Shown: positions 1-13,689, numbered from the stretch's first letter. The stretch: DNA of 64,000 nucleotides from Aphrophora alni (GCA_963513935.1 OY740765.1:151987830-152051829), one strand, 5' to 3'. Made by a program: numbers and translations. Notes: generated from the sequence alone by a model not told the origin.

Positions 1-856
1 ACAAAATCCAAACTTTGAGCTCTTAGTTTCAATATATGAGATATGTCTGTTAAATAAAATGACTGATACAATATATCTCCTTTATATGTATTAAAATTCT
101 AATGCTTGGCCACTTCAGTAGTCTTCATTAGTGCTTACACACTGATGCAATGTTTTATTACATTGGAGCACATCTGTCATTTTCTTCTTTACTTCATCAA
201 TTAACATAAATGTATTCCTTTAAGCACAGATTATTTAGGAAAAATAAATTATCACATGGGCCAATTCTGGCAATTATGAAGGATGTTCCAGTGTTTTGTC
301 CTGATGAAAAATGAAACCATTTCCCCACAGTTCTGGTAGTATTTTTCTCACTTTTGCTCAGCTTTGTCAAAACTTACTTGTTCTAATGTTGGTTCACTGT
401 TGTGTCTTGTAGAAACCTATTCTATTAAAATTATTCCCTTGATATTAAAAAACATAATTACATAGCTTTCAATTTATACAAGTTTTTTTTAAATTCTTTG
501 ATGATGACAGTGTTGTTTATTTAATTGACTGTCATTTCATCTCAAGATCATACTGGAAGATCCTGGTTTTGTCATAAATGGTGATTTATTTGAAGAAGAT
601 TGATGCCGGTATCAATTAATTGTAGTATTCTCTTTACTATCTTGAAAACCTTACACAAACTTTTCCACTCAGTGTTTTTCAAATAATATGGATAGTTTTT
701 CTTTGCTTAATTCTTAAAGTGGTAGATTCATTGTCTTTCATGTTATGATATCCTTCACTATATTTTTTATGCTACTCTAAAATACATTCTTCCTTGTAAG
801 CTGCAGTAAACATTTGAAAACATTCCATTGGTGTTTTGTTCAATTTTATTACCAAA
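1..856. other. Non-coding; possible mariner C-terminal fragment on minus strand
   Basis: No open gene. On the minus strand around 100-420 there are short patches (FIFHQDKTLEHPS, MTDVLQCNKTLHQCV) that look like the dead C-terminal end of a Tc1/mariner transposase. This is weak and unconfirmed. Confidence 0.3.
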
Positions 857-914
857 TTTTAAAACGACCCATTTGTCAATTTAAAATTGTATTGACACAT
901 GGGTCGTTTTAAAA
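857..914. repeat. Hairpin-forming inverted repeat, 24-bp arms
   Basis: Arms 857-880 and 891-914 begin TTTTAAAACGACCCAT and are complementary with one mismatch, around a 10-nt loop. Possibly a tiny foldback element. Confidence 0.85.
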
Positions 915-1086
915 CTAGTATTATTTTGACATCAACTGCACTAAATGGATTCACAATCAACTGAACAGCTGAGAGTGTTGATGTTTATTACGTAGGTTCA
1001 GACACGCCCGAGGTCTCTGCCAAAGAGGTCACATTCAACTCTTACTATCTCCTCTAAGAATTAAAAATACAATCTTGTTATTTAGT

Positions 1087-1097
1087 ACACACACACA

Positions 1098-1172
<75 letters not shown>
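1087..1172. repeat. (AC)n microsatellite
   Basis: About 43 AC dinucleotides with one interruption. It makes an artefactual open frame of alternating Val/Cys on the minus strand. Confidence 0.98.
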
Positions 1173-1174
<2 letters not shown>

Positions 1175-1775
1175 CATATACTTTATAATATTTTGTATAA
1201 CTTTTTTGCCCCTCTCCTGGAACAAGCTTTGGATAAATGGTATCCAAGATTCATGTGATACATGATTTTAAAGTTCTTCATGAACAGAAAAAAATGATGA
1301 TAAGAAAACATAATAATTGTGTTAAACCAATCTAAAGTGGCATCCTGTCAAATTTTTAAAGAGCTGTATAATACATTTTTATCATACAAGGCAAGTAATT
1401 TTTAACAAATTATTGTGATTTAAATCTCCTTCTAAAATACTTATGATTCACAGTGCTAATTTGGAAGCCAAGGGAGTGGTCTAGCTCAGTTAGCAGAAGA
1501 TTAATGAAAACGTTAAGCAATAACAACAAACAAAAATTTCAAAGCATAATAATAGTAATTTGTGAATGTTAATATAGAATGAATTTCTAAAATGAACTAT
1601 TTTAATTGTAATACTTAAAGCATTATATTGGTAAATAAAATTTAAATTTAGTATTTACATGTTAAAAAGAAAGTTGTAGATAAAAACAACTCCAGGTAGA
1701 TAATAAGGCATGAGCAATGCCATTGGGGATTTCTCAGACAATAGGGGTTATTTAATCAAATAAAATTATAGTTTC

Positions 1776-1777
1776 CT

Positions 1778-1822
<45 letters not shown>
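1776..1822. repeat. (AT)n microsatellite
   Basis: Uninterrupted AT run. The flanks from 1173 to about 2900 are AT-rich with no gene that I can see. Confidence 0.95.
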
Positions 1823-1823
<1 letters not shown>

Positions 1824-2904
1824 TGGATGCTCATGAACAGAATAGACTATATACACAATTTCAGAACTCTTAAGACCTTCTAATTATAGTCAAACTTCAA
1901 ATACAATATAGTACATTGTAAAATACTCCAAGAGCATTAAGTGTTTGTTATAAACTTATCTGTGTCTTGTATGAAAACCAGATCTCTGTTTTAAAATTTG
2001 ACCAATTGCCATTTTAGATTAGCTTAACAAAATTATATTTTATTGCTGCAATGTTTCTTTACTCAGAAGAACTTTAAAACCATATATAACAAAACCTTCT
2101 TCGTTTTGTTATTTAAGATTTTCTACAAAGGAACAGGTGGGATCAAAAAGGTTATTATATGAACAAAGAGAGCTTACCCAAATTGAGATTTATAAAGTTA
2201 GGACATTTTATTCAAATTACTAACAAAAATGGAGGTGGGGACTAGCACTTTATGATAAACAGTATATCCAAAAATATTATGATGGGAAAAATATATTTTA
2301 AGATTATTTTTATTATTTTTTGTGTTAGATATCCTTGTTTTTAAAAATTACAAATTATTGTCTATATTTTCATCAATGCTGATCTCTCAAATTAGTTTTG
2401 GAAGTTATTAGTTTAAAAAAAGACAAAGAAGCTTAAATTCCAAACTTAAATCTTATTTTTTTCTCTTATAGTGATTTTAATATATTCTTTTATTACTTTC
2501 ATTGCTTTAAATATTAAATATTAATCTTTATATATTTTATTCTTCTGAGACATGGAATATAACTATTTGTTTGGTTTTAGTTAGTTATCTTAAGTTTAAA
2601 AACTCATATGATATATTTGTATTGCAAATTTAAAATAGGCTTTGTTCATATTATTATTTTTATCTAAATCTAAATCATTTTTGACTTTTAATTTATATAT
2701 TTCATTTGACATTCTTCATGTACTTTCATGTTTTCAATTCAGTACCATTTCATTTCTCTTGATATTGCAAAAGTTTTGTTGCCTTAGAAGTAATAACGAT
2801 GTTGCCAACTACTTCCCCAAATTGGGGAGTATATTCCTTTTGCATATCATCCACAAAGATTATTGCTCTCCAAAATAGATAATATATAGTTTGTTGCTCC
2901 TAGA

Positions 2905-3240
2905 TATCGTCAGGAAGACCTGTAAGCTCCATGAATTTTAGAATCTTCTTAAAATACCCCCTTTATCTGCCCCCTTCGTAAAAGATCAAAGATCTCAGTC
3001 CTTTCCCAATCGAGATATTCACACGTGAAGATCAAGTGCTTTTTGCACAGAAGCTCCCCAATCAATATACCCATTTTGCACATAATGTGTTTTGTGACCC
3101 TTTACAAAACCTACCACCTTCGTTATATTGCCCTTACATAAGAAAAAAAGATAAGATCCATTTGCTTGGGGGGGGGGGGGGGATTAGGTTAAAGTGTAGT
3201 CTAGTAATCGTTAAATTATGATACTCTTCTATCTCCTCTA
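2905..3240 (-). mobile_element. LINE 3'-end fragment (same family as 14.5 kb copy)
   Basis: This stretch parallels 14488-14710, sharing blocks around ctcagtcctttc and agatcaagtgct in the same order. That copy encodes the cysteine/EET-EHL tail that follows the RNase H domain of jockey/I-type LINEs. Here it is strongly decayed, with an internal run of 14 G at 3168-3181. No intact frame. Confidence 0.6.
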
Positions 3241-3849
3241 AGTATAATGTGGAATTAATATATATTTTTATTTTACTTTTGATTCATTTACATTTCAAGC
3301 TTCTACAAATTGGAAAGCACATTGAAGTGATCCTATCAATTTATAGTTCATCAAAGTTGCCGAGAAAAGTTACTGATAGAGTAACATTCTATCTACCTAC
3401 CAATAAAAATCATAAATCTGCCATCATTAGTTTTTTTGCTTGAAGAAATATTTCAACCTACCTGAGGTGGGCTCAGTCTAAAGAGATAACTTTATATGTC
3501 CGTTACAAGAGTGGGCATAGATCAGTAATGGACTTTTTCAATGTTTAATGAGTTTATATTAAAGGTTCATTTATCATGATAATAAACAAGGATAAATTCT
3601 TCAGAGCTAGAAATAACAAACAATGTTGGGGTGACATTTTTACTTACTGTCTCCTCTTTACCATTTACTTGTACTTACTGGGAAATTTGTTGACGACTTA
3701 GCCGCATCCCTTTTTTTAATGAAATTGATTAAAAAGAGCAAAATCTTGATTATGTGCCACAAAATTGTTCAACTGACAACCTCAACTGCTTGACAATTGA
3801 TGTACAATGGTCTTTAAAAAGACCAAACCAAACAATGATTTAAGTCAAC

Positions 3850-4285
3850 GCCCAAGGGGCAAACAGACTGCAATGGCCTTTTTTCAAAGGCCAAGAACAG
3901 ACAGACTGTAATAACTCTGTAATAAATCTAATGTACAAACAGGCTAATGACTCTTTCAAAAGCTAAGGAACAAATTAACTGCAATGTACTTTTAAAGTTC
4001 TAATAGGAAACCGACTGTCATAGACCTTTAAATGGCTAAAGTCAAACAATCTGCAACAACCCTTTTAAAGACCAAGAGCAGTCAGATTCCTATAACCCTT
4101 TCAAAGGCCAATGAGTAAACAGACTAATGGCACTTTCAAAGGCTAAGAAACAAATTAACTGCTATAGACTTTTTAAATTCCAAAAGAAACCGACAACAAT
4201 GGCCATTTAAAAGGCTAAAGCTAATCAACCTACAACTACCATTTTAAAGGCAAAGAGCAAACAGATTGCAACAGCCATTTCCATT
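3850..4285. repeat. Diverged satellite, about 45-bp units, some higher-order order
   Basis: Repeated motif AAACAGACTGCAATGGCC followed by TTTTAAAGG and a CTAAG/CCAAGAG link. About ten diverged units. Blocks such as GGAACAAATTAACTGC recur about 185 bp apart, which suggests a four-unit higher-order period. Each unit contains a short self-complementary CCTTTTAAAGG core. Confidence 0.8.
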
Positions 4286-5058
4286 TGAGCATATTTAATG
4301 GTCATTTAAATCAAACAAATCGATTTTGATGAGGAATACTTTTGTCTTAAAACGGAATTATGTAATCAACTTAATTTAAAATTAGGTTAACTTAAAAGGT
4401 GTATTAAAAAAAAACTGTATTTCTTAAGTTGAATTCTCTCAATTTCTTTGCTTCATTTCATAATTTTATTTGTTTTGCTTGCATTTCATGCTTCTTAATC
4501 ATTTTATTTTACACATAAGTCTTATCCACTGACCATACTATCCTTTCGAGAGAGTTATCGCAAAATATTGTGTGCAACGATGATGATTGCCTGCTGATGT
4601 AAAAACAGTTCTACATGACAATGCTGACCATACACTTTGAACTTATAATTCACTCCCTTCACTTTCACATTTAGGTCTGAAAAAACTCCAAGTTATAATT
4701 TAAACATTATGATTGTCATTTATTGATACAATGTACACATGTGTAGCCTACTCAAATATATTAATGTTAAAACAATTGAGTTCTTTTGTTTTCATGTTTA
4801 ATGAGCAAACATTTAAAACATGTTATATACATTAAGTCAATTGTTTTATAAAAAGAACAAAAACAATTGTAAAGTTAATTAAAAAATTTTGTCAAGCATA
4901 ATTACTGTTATTATTTGTTTTTGTTAAGCAAATCCTTATTATAATTACGTTGAGTATAATATCCAGCCATTCCTAACCTTGTCATTTTGTTAATACTAAT
5001 TGTGTTTCAGAGTATTTCCATTTTCAAAAGTACTTATTTATTCCTTTATGCCCTTAGA
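4286..5058. other. AT-rich non-coding DNA
   Basis: I see no gene or recognisable element here. Confidence 0.6.
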
Positions 5059-5066
5059 ATTATGTT

Positions 5067-8003
5067 CAGGACCAGCTTTACATATCCCGCGCCCACGAGC
5101 CCTAGGCACACAAACATTTGCCGCCCCCCCCCCCAACTGCTTACATCCTCCCGCCTCAAAAATTCAAAAATTTTGTCACTCGCCCTCGTCTACTACAGCC
5201 TTCCTCTATACAGCCATTATAAATTCATATACAAATTTATTCGTGTATTTACTAGATGTCCATATATAATTGGTATTAGGATAAGAATAATTAATTTTCA
5301 ATAATTATTTTTCTTGTTTTTTGTTTATTATTATTCCTTATTCCTACACATCAATAACCAAGCACAAAAAAATCACTGGACAAGCTTTAAAAGTTTGAAC
5401 AATCATTTTTACTATACTACACAGGAAAATAATACTATGTTCAACTCTTAAAACATTATTTTATTCAAGTTCAGAATACCAATATAATCTAAGCAAAGTA
5501 GTATTATATTATTACCTAATAAAAATATTTTGTTCTGATATAAAAAAGTATATTACTAACTATCTAGATTACACAAGGTGAAGTTTTTAATGGTTAATGT
5601 TACTAGCTGCAATATAACTAATGATCTTATCAGTCTTAGGTTTATTCAAACTTTTTACGTCTTGCTTTGGCATTGACAAAGTCATTAATAACATTATTAA
5701 AATCAAGTGTAATGATCAAGTCCTTTTCGATAGCCATATAACAGCTAGGTGAACTAATCTTTTTTGGTCAACAGGAGATCTTAAATAACTTTTTACTCTT
5801 GAAAGTGTAGAAAACAACCTTTTCAGCTGCACAGTTGGTCGCCGGAGTACCTAAGAACAACTTAAGGCAATACTTATGTTAGGATATAAGTCCTGAAGGT
5901 CTTTAGATAAAATAATTCTGTTAATTATAGATAGGGACATTTCTTCGGTATTACCTGACTTCTCTTGACATAATAGTACCTTTAGATGAACACACTCAAC
6001 AACAAATGAAGAGAGTTCAATGTCAGTTCCATGTAATTCTTGCAAAGTGGTTGCTGCTGTGGTGATATCTTTGGCACCCAAATTGCATATGTTCAATAAG
6101 AATGAGAATCTGTTGAGAAATTCATTATAAACATTGATTCTGTTGCTCAATTTAGAAATAAGCTTGTCAATTATCATCACATAGCTTTCTTCAAGCCGAC
6201 GGTCTGGGTTTTCTTCCTTCTTCTAACTCAAATGACTGATTAATCATAGAATTTCTTTCTTTTCCTTGTTCTTTTAGGTTTGCCTTCAACACCTACACAT
6301 TCACTCTTACTACTATCAGTTTCAAAAACCGTTTGTATAGTCTTCAGTTTTTTTTCACCAGCTGGTAGCTACATTAAAGAAATTGATCATATATCTTAGT
6401 TCATTCACATATGTAATTAGAGATTTGTATAGATTTACCACTGTATACAAGTTCAATTGATGGGATTGTAACTTTTCATTTATAGAGTTAAATTCATCTA
6501 GAATGTCTCAAAGTATTTTGATGATTTTACTTCTTTAAAGATTTTTTTAGAACACTTTTTTTACCTATCAACTCAATGAACTCCTCACAAATAGTTGATG
6601 AAAGGATGACCTCGACCAGGGTTTCTGTACTTATCAATGTGAGATTTCAAAAAAGAATCATATTCTGCAATTATTTCTAGGCAAATCATAAAGTTGCTTT
6701 TGTTCTTTATCACCTCCTCTGAAGGCAATGCCTTGCAATGCTTGTTTCTTGATAATGGCAACCACTCTATGAAGTACAGCTCTCCAATTTTTGACTTCTC
6801 CAACTTAAAATTTCAGTTGCTTATCAACTATATCCATTACAGTGTCTCTCTGTTTAAATATAAATACACTGTTAAGGTGTGCATTGAGTTCTCATGTTCT
6901 TTAACTTGCTAGGAACAATGTTTCCAATCACTAAATCCAGCATCAATGAATTGACTTGATGTTGGTCGAAATAATTTATATGGGTCACAAAACAAAAATT
7001 CCTGACTAGGCGAACAAATAAATACTGAATTCTCTATTTACCACATCTCCATGAGCAAATTTCCAATCAAATAATGATTTGCTCAATAATCTGTTTTTTC
7101 TGGGTATGTCATTTTGGATTGGTCAAAGTCGCCATCTTTATTTTGATATTTATTAAAACCATTTTTGGTAAAATAGTCTCTGATAGCGACATCGGACACA
7201 CTTTTGTTTTCCTCAGATACTGCTTTATATCTTTTTTGATCTTTCTCTCTCTTGAACTTTCTCCCTGATCAGTTACAGAGTTAGTGTTAAATTGTGAAGA
7301 AATATCCCCTACATATGGAGTGATTTTTTTAAAAATATCTAGCTTAACAGTTTTGTTTATTACATTGTCTATTTTTTGGTTTTTTCCACTATTTTGTGAT
7401 TTTTGCACCGCTAAGCCTCTTGAGTCTTTATTTTTCAATTAAGAAATCATAACACTAAACCATAAAAAACTGAATAACCTATTTCCACATGAATGCTCTA
7501 ATGTACTATTAAAGAAATCACTATAGTATAGGCTACCAAAAATAACATTTTAAACTTATCACTATTTTAAACAAAAACACACACTCTGCGATTTTTTATA
7601 TATTTGCAGATTGACAGCCGACCAGACTTTGAAATGACATGTAAACATCTCTCTGATTGTTGCACTCTTTTACTCAGTTCCCAAATAGAGCCGTAGAATC
7701 ACAAAAATATTACTCTTGCATGCCCTCTACACAGGTAACACGTCTGCAGTAAACACAGCTCGCTTCTACTGCTACCTTTCTCATAATTCAGAGGAATAGT
7801 AAAGCTCATAATAATACTTTTTATTGTTTTTACTAGGCTACAAATATTCAAAATCTTCATTACATTACCTTAAAACAAAATATTTCTCAGAGTTCAGCCT
7901 AAAATTTTGGGAAAACGTGTTGCTGTTTTACAAATATTTGTTTTCCCCTGAATTTGCCACCATGGTCCTGGGCCCATGTGGCCCATGCCTAAATCCGGCC
8001 CTG
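5067..8003 (-). mobile_element. hAT transposon (ZMYM1-like transposase), complete but inactive
   Basis: The ends are CAGGACCAGCTTTACA on the left and, on the minus strand, CAGGGCCGGATTTAGGCA on the right. These are hAT-type inverted termini. An exact 8-bp target duplication, attatgtt, lies at 5059-5066 and 8004-8011, which defines the borders. The element is 2937 bp and carries a decayed transposase on the minus strand. The duplication is still perfect although the coding part has many breaks. Confidence 0.92.
5840..7440 (-). pseudogene. hAT transposase pseudogene, ZMYM1-like
   Basis: Reading the minus strand from 7440 downward there are open pieces with recognisable family motifs. First comes an N-terminal Lys/Ser-rich part (7438-7109). 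Next is FSDWKHCSQQVKEHENSMH, matching the TTF-zinc-finger end that precedes HEKS in this family (about 6960-6880). Then NKSNFMICLEIIAEYDSFLK (6803-6585). Last is DIELSSFVVECVHLKVLL with LYPNISIALS, the C-terminal dimerisation part (6180-5851). Stops and frameshifts separate the pieces, so no functional transposase can be made. Confidence 0.85.
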
Positions 8004-8011
8004 ATTATGTT

Positions 8012-8683
8012 TACCAAGCCTTCCTATCAGCCCCTGTCCACTGCTTCCTAAGCTCTACCCCCTTCTTCTCCCTCCCTTCCACTGTCCTGCTTAGTTTAAA
8101 TATTAATTTATCTCAAAGTTATTTTCTTCAACAACGTTAAATTTTGAAACATTTTATGTGACTTATTATTAATTTGTTCATTGATTATACGTGATACGAC
8201 AGCTGTATGAAAGTATTTTCTGTTTGGCTATAAATAGAAAAGAGACGTAAATTTACATTAATGCAACAGATCTTTTTTTAATGCGTGGTGTGAGGATGAA
8301 TTGTCATACAAGAAAACAGAAGTCAGCAAAGTACTGTGCTTGTTCTAGATGCCCCTTCTTAGTTTTTTTTTTTTTTTTAATCTCATAATTGACATTAGAA
8401 TTGATGGTCATTCTGTAAGTGATTATGTAAGACACATAAGTCTCATCGCCAGTCACAATTTTGTTGAGGAATTCTTCTCCTTCCGTGTTGTGATGCGAAA
8501 GAAAGTCTGAAGTAGGGCCTATTCGTTACGTATTGTGATTTTTTGAAAGAAAATTTTGCTCTCCATCGAGAACAGAACTTCTGGTAGCCTAACTTTTCTG
8601 TAACTACCTAATATAGATACAATATAAAAATTTCATAGATATAAAAATCATGAAATGAAAGATTCTATGAACTTATGACATAA
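8012..8683 (-). other. Non-coding spacer with possible mariner fragment
   Basis: Between the hAT and Harbinger elements. On the minus strand at about 8500-8370 the reading EEFLNKIVTGDETYVSYI resembles the catalytic VTGDETWV block of SETMAR-type mariner transposases. A 16-bp T-run at 8365 follows. No other structure. Confidence 0.45.
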
Positions 8684-9754
8684 GGCCTGTTCACACCGCT
8701 CGTAGCCGAGGTATTAATACGTCTTCGGCGTATTAATACTTCAGCGACGTCTTTCGTGCCCCGTTCACACAGAAGCAACATAGAAGACGTATTTCCCCCT
8801 CTACCTACCTGCCAACAGCTCGTTGTATGAAGAGTTCACTTAAATTTTATGATGGCGTTTACAGTGCCGTGGTGTGAGCCTAGTTTTGATATCCCCTGGA
8901 TGGAAACCGATTCAAGTGATAGTGATGAAGAGTTGGTATTGTTGTATGCAGTAGGTGGAAGGTCGGAATGGGTCCATTGAATAAACAAGAGGCGGGGACA
9001 GTTCGGCGAATATCATCACATAATGGCAGACTTGAAGTGTGATGACGAAAAGTTGGTAGCTGAATAATGCGTTGTTACTATGATTGTTATATATGGTAGA
9101 TAACATCAATTATTTTGTCTTGTAAACAAAGAAGTAATACTGTTATGTTAATATGATTACAATTTAATTTTTAAAACTTCTCTAATTTTATGTTATAAAT
9201 ATTCAAGTCGCAATATATAGTCAACAGTAGCTGTACAGTAATTTCTTGTGCATATGAATATAAATAGGATTTTAAAAACATCATTTAGCCTTTTTTTACC
9301 TTTGAATTCATGGGTTGCATTGCAGGGGTTTTACTAATTACGGGGAGCACTTAACCAATAAACCATATAACCAATGTATGTAATTGTAAGCTACACACAA
9401 GTATGCCAAGTTTCATTAAGATATCATTATTCAGTTAAGAGATATGAACTCTTTTGTTAAAAGACACACAGACAGATCAGATAGACGTGAAAGCGTAAAC
9501 TAATTTTAATTTGGTAAAAATAGTGCGCTCACAGTCGAAATTTGGAAACAGCTCAGTGGGCATGCGCGAGTCGAGATACGGCGGCGACACGTAGCTAGCC
9601 GGGGTATTTTTCCCTCCCGTATTAATACTTCGCCGACGTCGGCTTCGTATTAATACTCGGTCTGAACTACCCCATATGATATCATTATGAGATACGTCTA
9701 AGACGTCTTACTAAGACGTCGGCGGAGTATTAATACGTGCTGTGTGAAGAGGCC
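8684..9754 (+). mobile_element. PIF/Harbinger transposon, inactive, with N-terminal transposase remnant
   Basis: The ends read GGCCTGTTCACACCGC on the left and, inverted, GGCCTCTTCACACAGCAC on the right. Long subterminal regions are rich in GTATTAATAC and GACGTC. Flanking bases are TAA on the left and TTT on the right, compatible with a mutated 3-bp TWA target duplication. The 1.07-kb length is far too short for the two genes of an autonomous copy. Confidence 0.85.
8851..9064 (+). pseudogene. Harbinger transposase N-terminal remnant
   Basis: The plus strand opens with ATG at 8851: MAFTVPW, then DSSDSDEELVLLYAVGG, then after a slip SEWVH, a stop, INKRRGQFGEYHHIMADLK. The WVHPINxxRxxFGEYHHL block is the hallmark N-terminal end of Harbinger nucleases in insects. 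Here it is broken by an in-frame stop between WVH and INK, and the catalytic part is deleted. Confidence 0.8.
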
Positions 9755-12700
9755 TTTAAATGTTAATGGGAGGAGGTTGAACATCTTAAGTGAAAATATT
9801 TGAGATAAAATTAAATGGGGAAAATATCATTAATGAACAATTAACAATGAAGTTATATATAATGTTTCAAAATTAAACGTTATTGAAGGAAAATAATTTT
9901 AAGAATGGATTATAGCAACACAGTGGATTAGGAGGCAGTGGAGAGGGGCGGATAGGTAGGATATGTAAGATGCATTCCCAAGCAGATGAAGCAGTACATA
10001 AGTAGTTTTTGAAGATGGAGATTATTATTACTACATTTAGTAATAATGACATAGAATAGCTGAATATCGTCCTGAACATAATTACATATCTCGTTGTAGA
10101 AATATCAAATATTAAAATAAACCTTGTTTCTTCTCTTGAAATAAGCAACACTTGTATCACCCTAATAAAAGAAAACACAATTTTGTACAACAGAAGTACA
10201 ATTTTGTACTTCATTTAAAATAAGACGATGTTTCATTCACTAAGTCATCATCTTCATTTATTACATGTACACAAACCATTAAAGAGTTGCAAGTGTTTAT
10301 GTTCTAATAACTGGAGTTGATGGTCAATGATCATCTTATTATTATTTTTTTTTTGTAGAAAATTGTATGTTTTCTTACCATTGGCATGATCTTTTTACTT
10401 ATCCCTCTACATCCTCCATGTCAGTAGGAAAATTTTACCAAAGGTAGGAAAAATTCTTTATTTGTTTGGGACTTTTAAAATGTTGGCGAGATTTTTCATA
10501 CATAATAACAAATTCTAAACTTTACTTTAATGTTTAAATCATACTTTGGAGTTATTAAGATAATAAGTAATATTTAAGGAAACTTGAACTTTCTCATACT
10601 CAAATGATTATGCAAATTCATTGTTACCAAAGAACTTTATTAGTTTTAAATCCTTTAATCCTCTTCCTCCTGATCTTTTAATGGATTAGAAACACAAAAT
10701 TGAAAACATAAAACAGTTTAAGTGAAAGAAGCATTTCATTTTTAATGTTGGGTCAGCCATTTTAAAGAAAATACACATGAAATTTTGTGACAGAGTGTTA
10801 TTTTTTCCTAGCGCAAATTACAGAGGTGCCTATTTCCACCTAATCCCATGATAAAAATTAACCCCCCACCTCCACCACCATAGTACATTTTGTTAACTCC
10901 ACCCTCAGTTAACTCTTCTTCCCATTCCAAATACTTGGAGTATTAAATAGCCTATTCATGCACAATGATTTTTTCCATGTTTACATTTAGACTTATATCA
11001 ATATGTCTTTCTAGAAATAAAGTCAATAGGCTTCCTATATTTTATAAATTTTATATTTAAGTAGGCAACAAAGAGGGCTATGTCCTAACTTTCAATGGAT
11101 GTTCGTATTCTCTAACATCAAACTGTCTACTTTAGCCTACTGAACAGGAAAAATAATTAAATGATGAGAATGTTTTGTGCAATATATTATAATTTTTTTA
11201 TAATCAAATAAATAGAGACTTGATTAATAAAAAAAAAAGTTTTATTTACAAATTTTGCATTTTTAAAAACTAATATGAAAAGGAATTCAAAATGCAAATA
11301 CAAAAAGAAATTATTTATCCTTGCTAGAAAAAATAATTTTCATCAATATTTTTTTTAAATTAATAATTTTTTTTTAAACAAACAAAACAATATGAATAGT
11401 TAATTTTATGATATTACAAATGGTTTTATCAATTTATTATTTTTGCCTTTGAATTTTTAAGATTACAAATTTGTCAATCGTAAATGTGTAACATTGGACA
11501 CTTCTAGTTAGTTTATTGAAATTTCAGTTTGCGTTTAAAACTCCCAATTTTGGAGAGCCCTGTATCGTTGAAGATGCTTCTTTTTAACATGGTTAATTAT
11601 GTTAATTTGTAATCTCACCGCCATTATTCCTATTAAAAAAGTACAAATAAGAACACCCCTATATAAAGAAAAGTTTCCTTAAATTATATTTATTGTTTTA
11701 TTCATAGTTGATCACATCTCTATCTTCTATTTCTCTCTCTAATGTATGTTCATATCTATTTTTCTCTGTCACTATTGTTATGATATTTCAGCATTACCAT
11801 AATTCACAGTTTTGACAACTGAACAAATATTAAGTGTGCCCTTTGCTACGCTTTCCAATATTCTTTGTGTAGATATTTATTTTCAGTGTAGATAATTTAA
11901 TGTAGATTACGTTGTGTTAATGTAATATTTGTGGCACAACTATTTTTCGTATTGTTGAGTAAAGATGATTTTAATATGTTGTAAGTATTACATGTTTACA
12001 GATATGTTGGTTTTAAATCAAAAGTAAATATCTGATCCGAGCAATAGTAACACCTCAGTCCAGTAAAATAAGACAAAACACTTTTGGTTTGAGGGGTGCA
12101 ATTTGCTTAAATTGATTCTTAGAAACACACAAATTTTGTTGCTATTTTGAGGTGAGCGTAATTTGGTAATAACAGTTTAAGTTGGAAAATAGTACTTTTT
12201 TTATATTTTTAAAAAATATCTCCATTTGTGTTTATGAAAAAGATAGTTATTATCAAATAATTTAATTATTAAATTACAAATAAAATGAGATATGTTTGAA
12301 GTTGATTTTATACAGCGAGTCGTTACATAACCTCACTTACCTATTTGATTATTTACATATTTTAAATAATTAATTATAAGTCGCTTATTGAAAGTAAATT
12401 TCAAGTCAAAATATTTAAATATAACATAAAAATTAATTTTTTAACAAGAAAATTGATACCTTGTACAAAAAAAGGGGTTGTACAAACTTGAATGTTTGTT
12501 TAAAGTATAGCTTTTTAAAAGTACTTTGTGATTCAAAAGAGAAAAAGGTCAATATAGTGTAAATGAAAAAAAAAAACCTTTAAAAAGAAACTTCAAGCCT
12601 GTCCTTTTCAATTATTACTAATAGGCCTTACTTTTTTAAAAAATTCATTTTTTCGTTTGTTTCAAATATTTTTCTGTATATTTTGTGTGATTATTAATTT

Positions 12701-13681
12701 CATAAGAAGCATCTTGTACTTATGTGTCATTAGAATCCATAAATAGTGTCTATACTCATTAGTAATTGTTTAAAATAGACATGTGTAAACTCTAAGGTTT
12801 TGTAACAACTTGCTGAATTGACCAATTAACTTCGTACCCATCTCTTTTTCTTTGTAAATAATGAAGAAATTTGTTTGTAATTATTTTTTCATAGGTTGTA
12901 ATGAAATTGAGACATTTAAAAAAGTTTCATTTTTAAACTTAAATTAATTGTTAATACCAAATTATACTATCGGTAAATGAAGAAACACTGTTAAAATGTG
13001 TTGCTCATAAATCAAAAGAAACTATCTAATGCGCTGAGAAAATTCTGAGCATTTGATAAATATGTGTGTGAAAGCAATAATTATAATTTACATGTTTTTT
13101 GTTTTGTTTTTGTTTTGTGACTTTCCATATGCAAATTCATTTCCAATCTTTTCCAAATATGAGATGTTTTAGTGAATTTTACCATCATCCTATTTGCAAG
13201 AATTTTCATGTGATAACAAAAAAATATGTAAATTAAAATTGCAATTACTACGCTATAAGATTCTACAAGTATAATTTTCTGGTTGTTCCTTTTTTTTGTA
13301 CTTCAATAGAGAAAACACAGATTCAATTTGATAAGAATAGAATTTATGATGCAAGAATGTGTAACAACAAGCAGTGAAATTCATGCAATATTTTATCATA
13401 CATTAATTAATTTGCTCTTTCTATATTATCAAAACACTTAATACATAAAATCTGTCAACATATAAAAATACAACATGTAAGTTTACTGTAATTCATAATA
13501 TTAGTAATAATTGTTATTCTAATACATGTAGAATTAACTCTTACTTGATTTGTTTTCAATAATCTCCAGTATCAAGTATGTAGACTTTGAATTCTATTAG
13601 GCTAGTATATAATTTCATGTAATAATTCAATAAATCTATCATTTTCCTTCATGACCACAACATAATACAAGATCAAAATTA
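9755..13681. other. Long AT-rich non-coding stretch
   Basis: Nearly 4 kb with homopolymer runs and scattered short frames only. I saw no exon, transposon end or tandem array that I can defend. Confidence 0.5.
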
Positions 13682-13689
13682 TTGTTGAT

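Noticed and set aside
1035..1247. 70-codon minus-strand frame with a long alternating Val/Cys run
   Set aside because: It is the translation of the AC microsatellite, not a gene.
4987..5304. Overlapping 105- and 89-codon frames at the hAT left end
   Set aside because: They cross the hAT terminus and target duplication and have no motif; chance frames.
10820..10930. Pyrimidine-rich stretch as a possible regulatory tract
   Set aside because: Nothing beyond base composition supports it.
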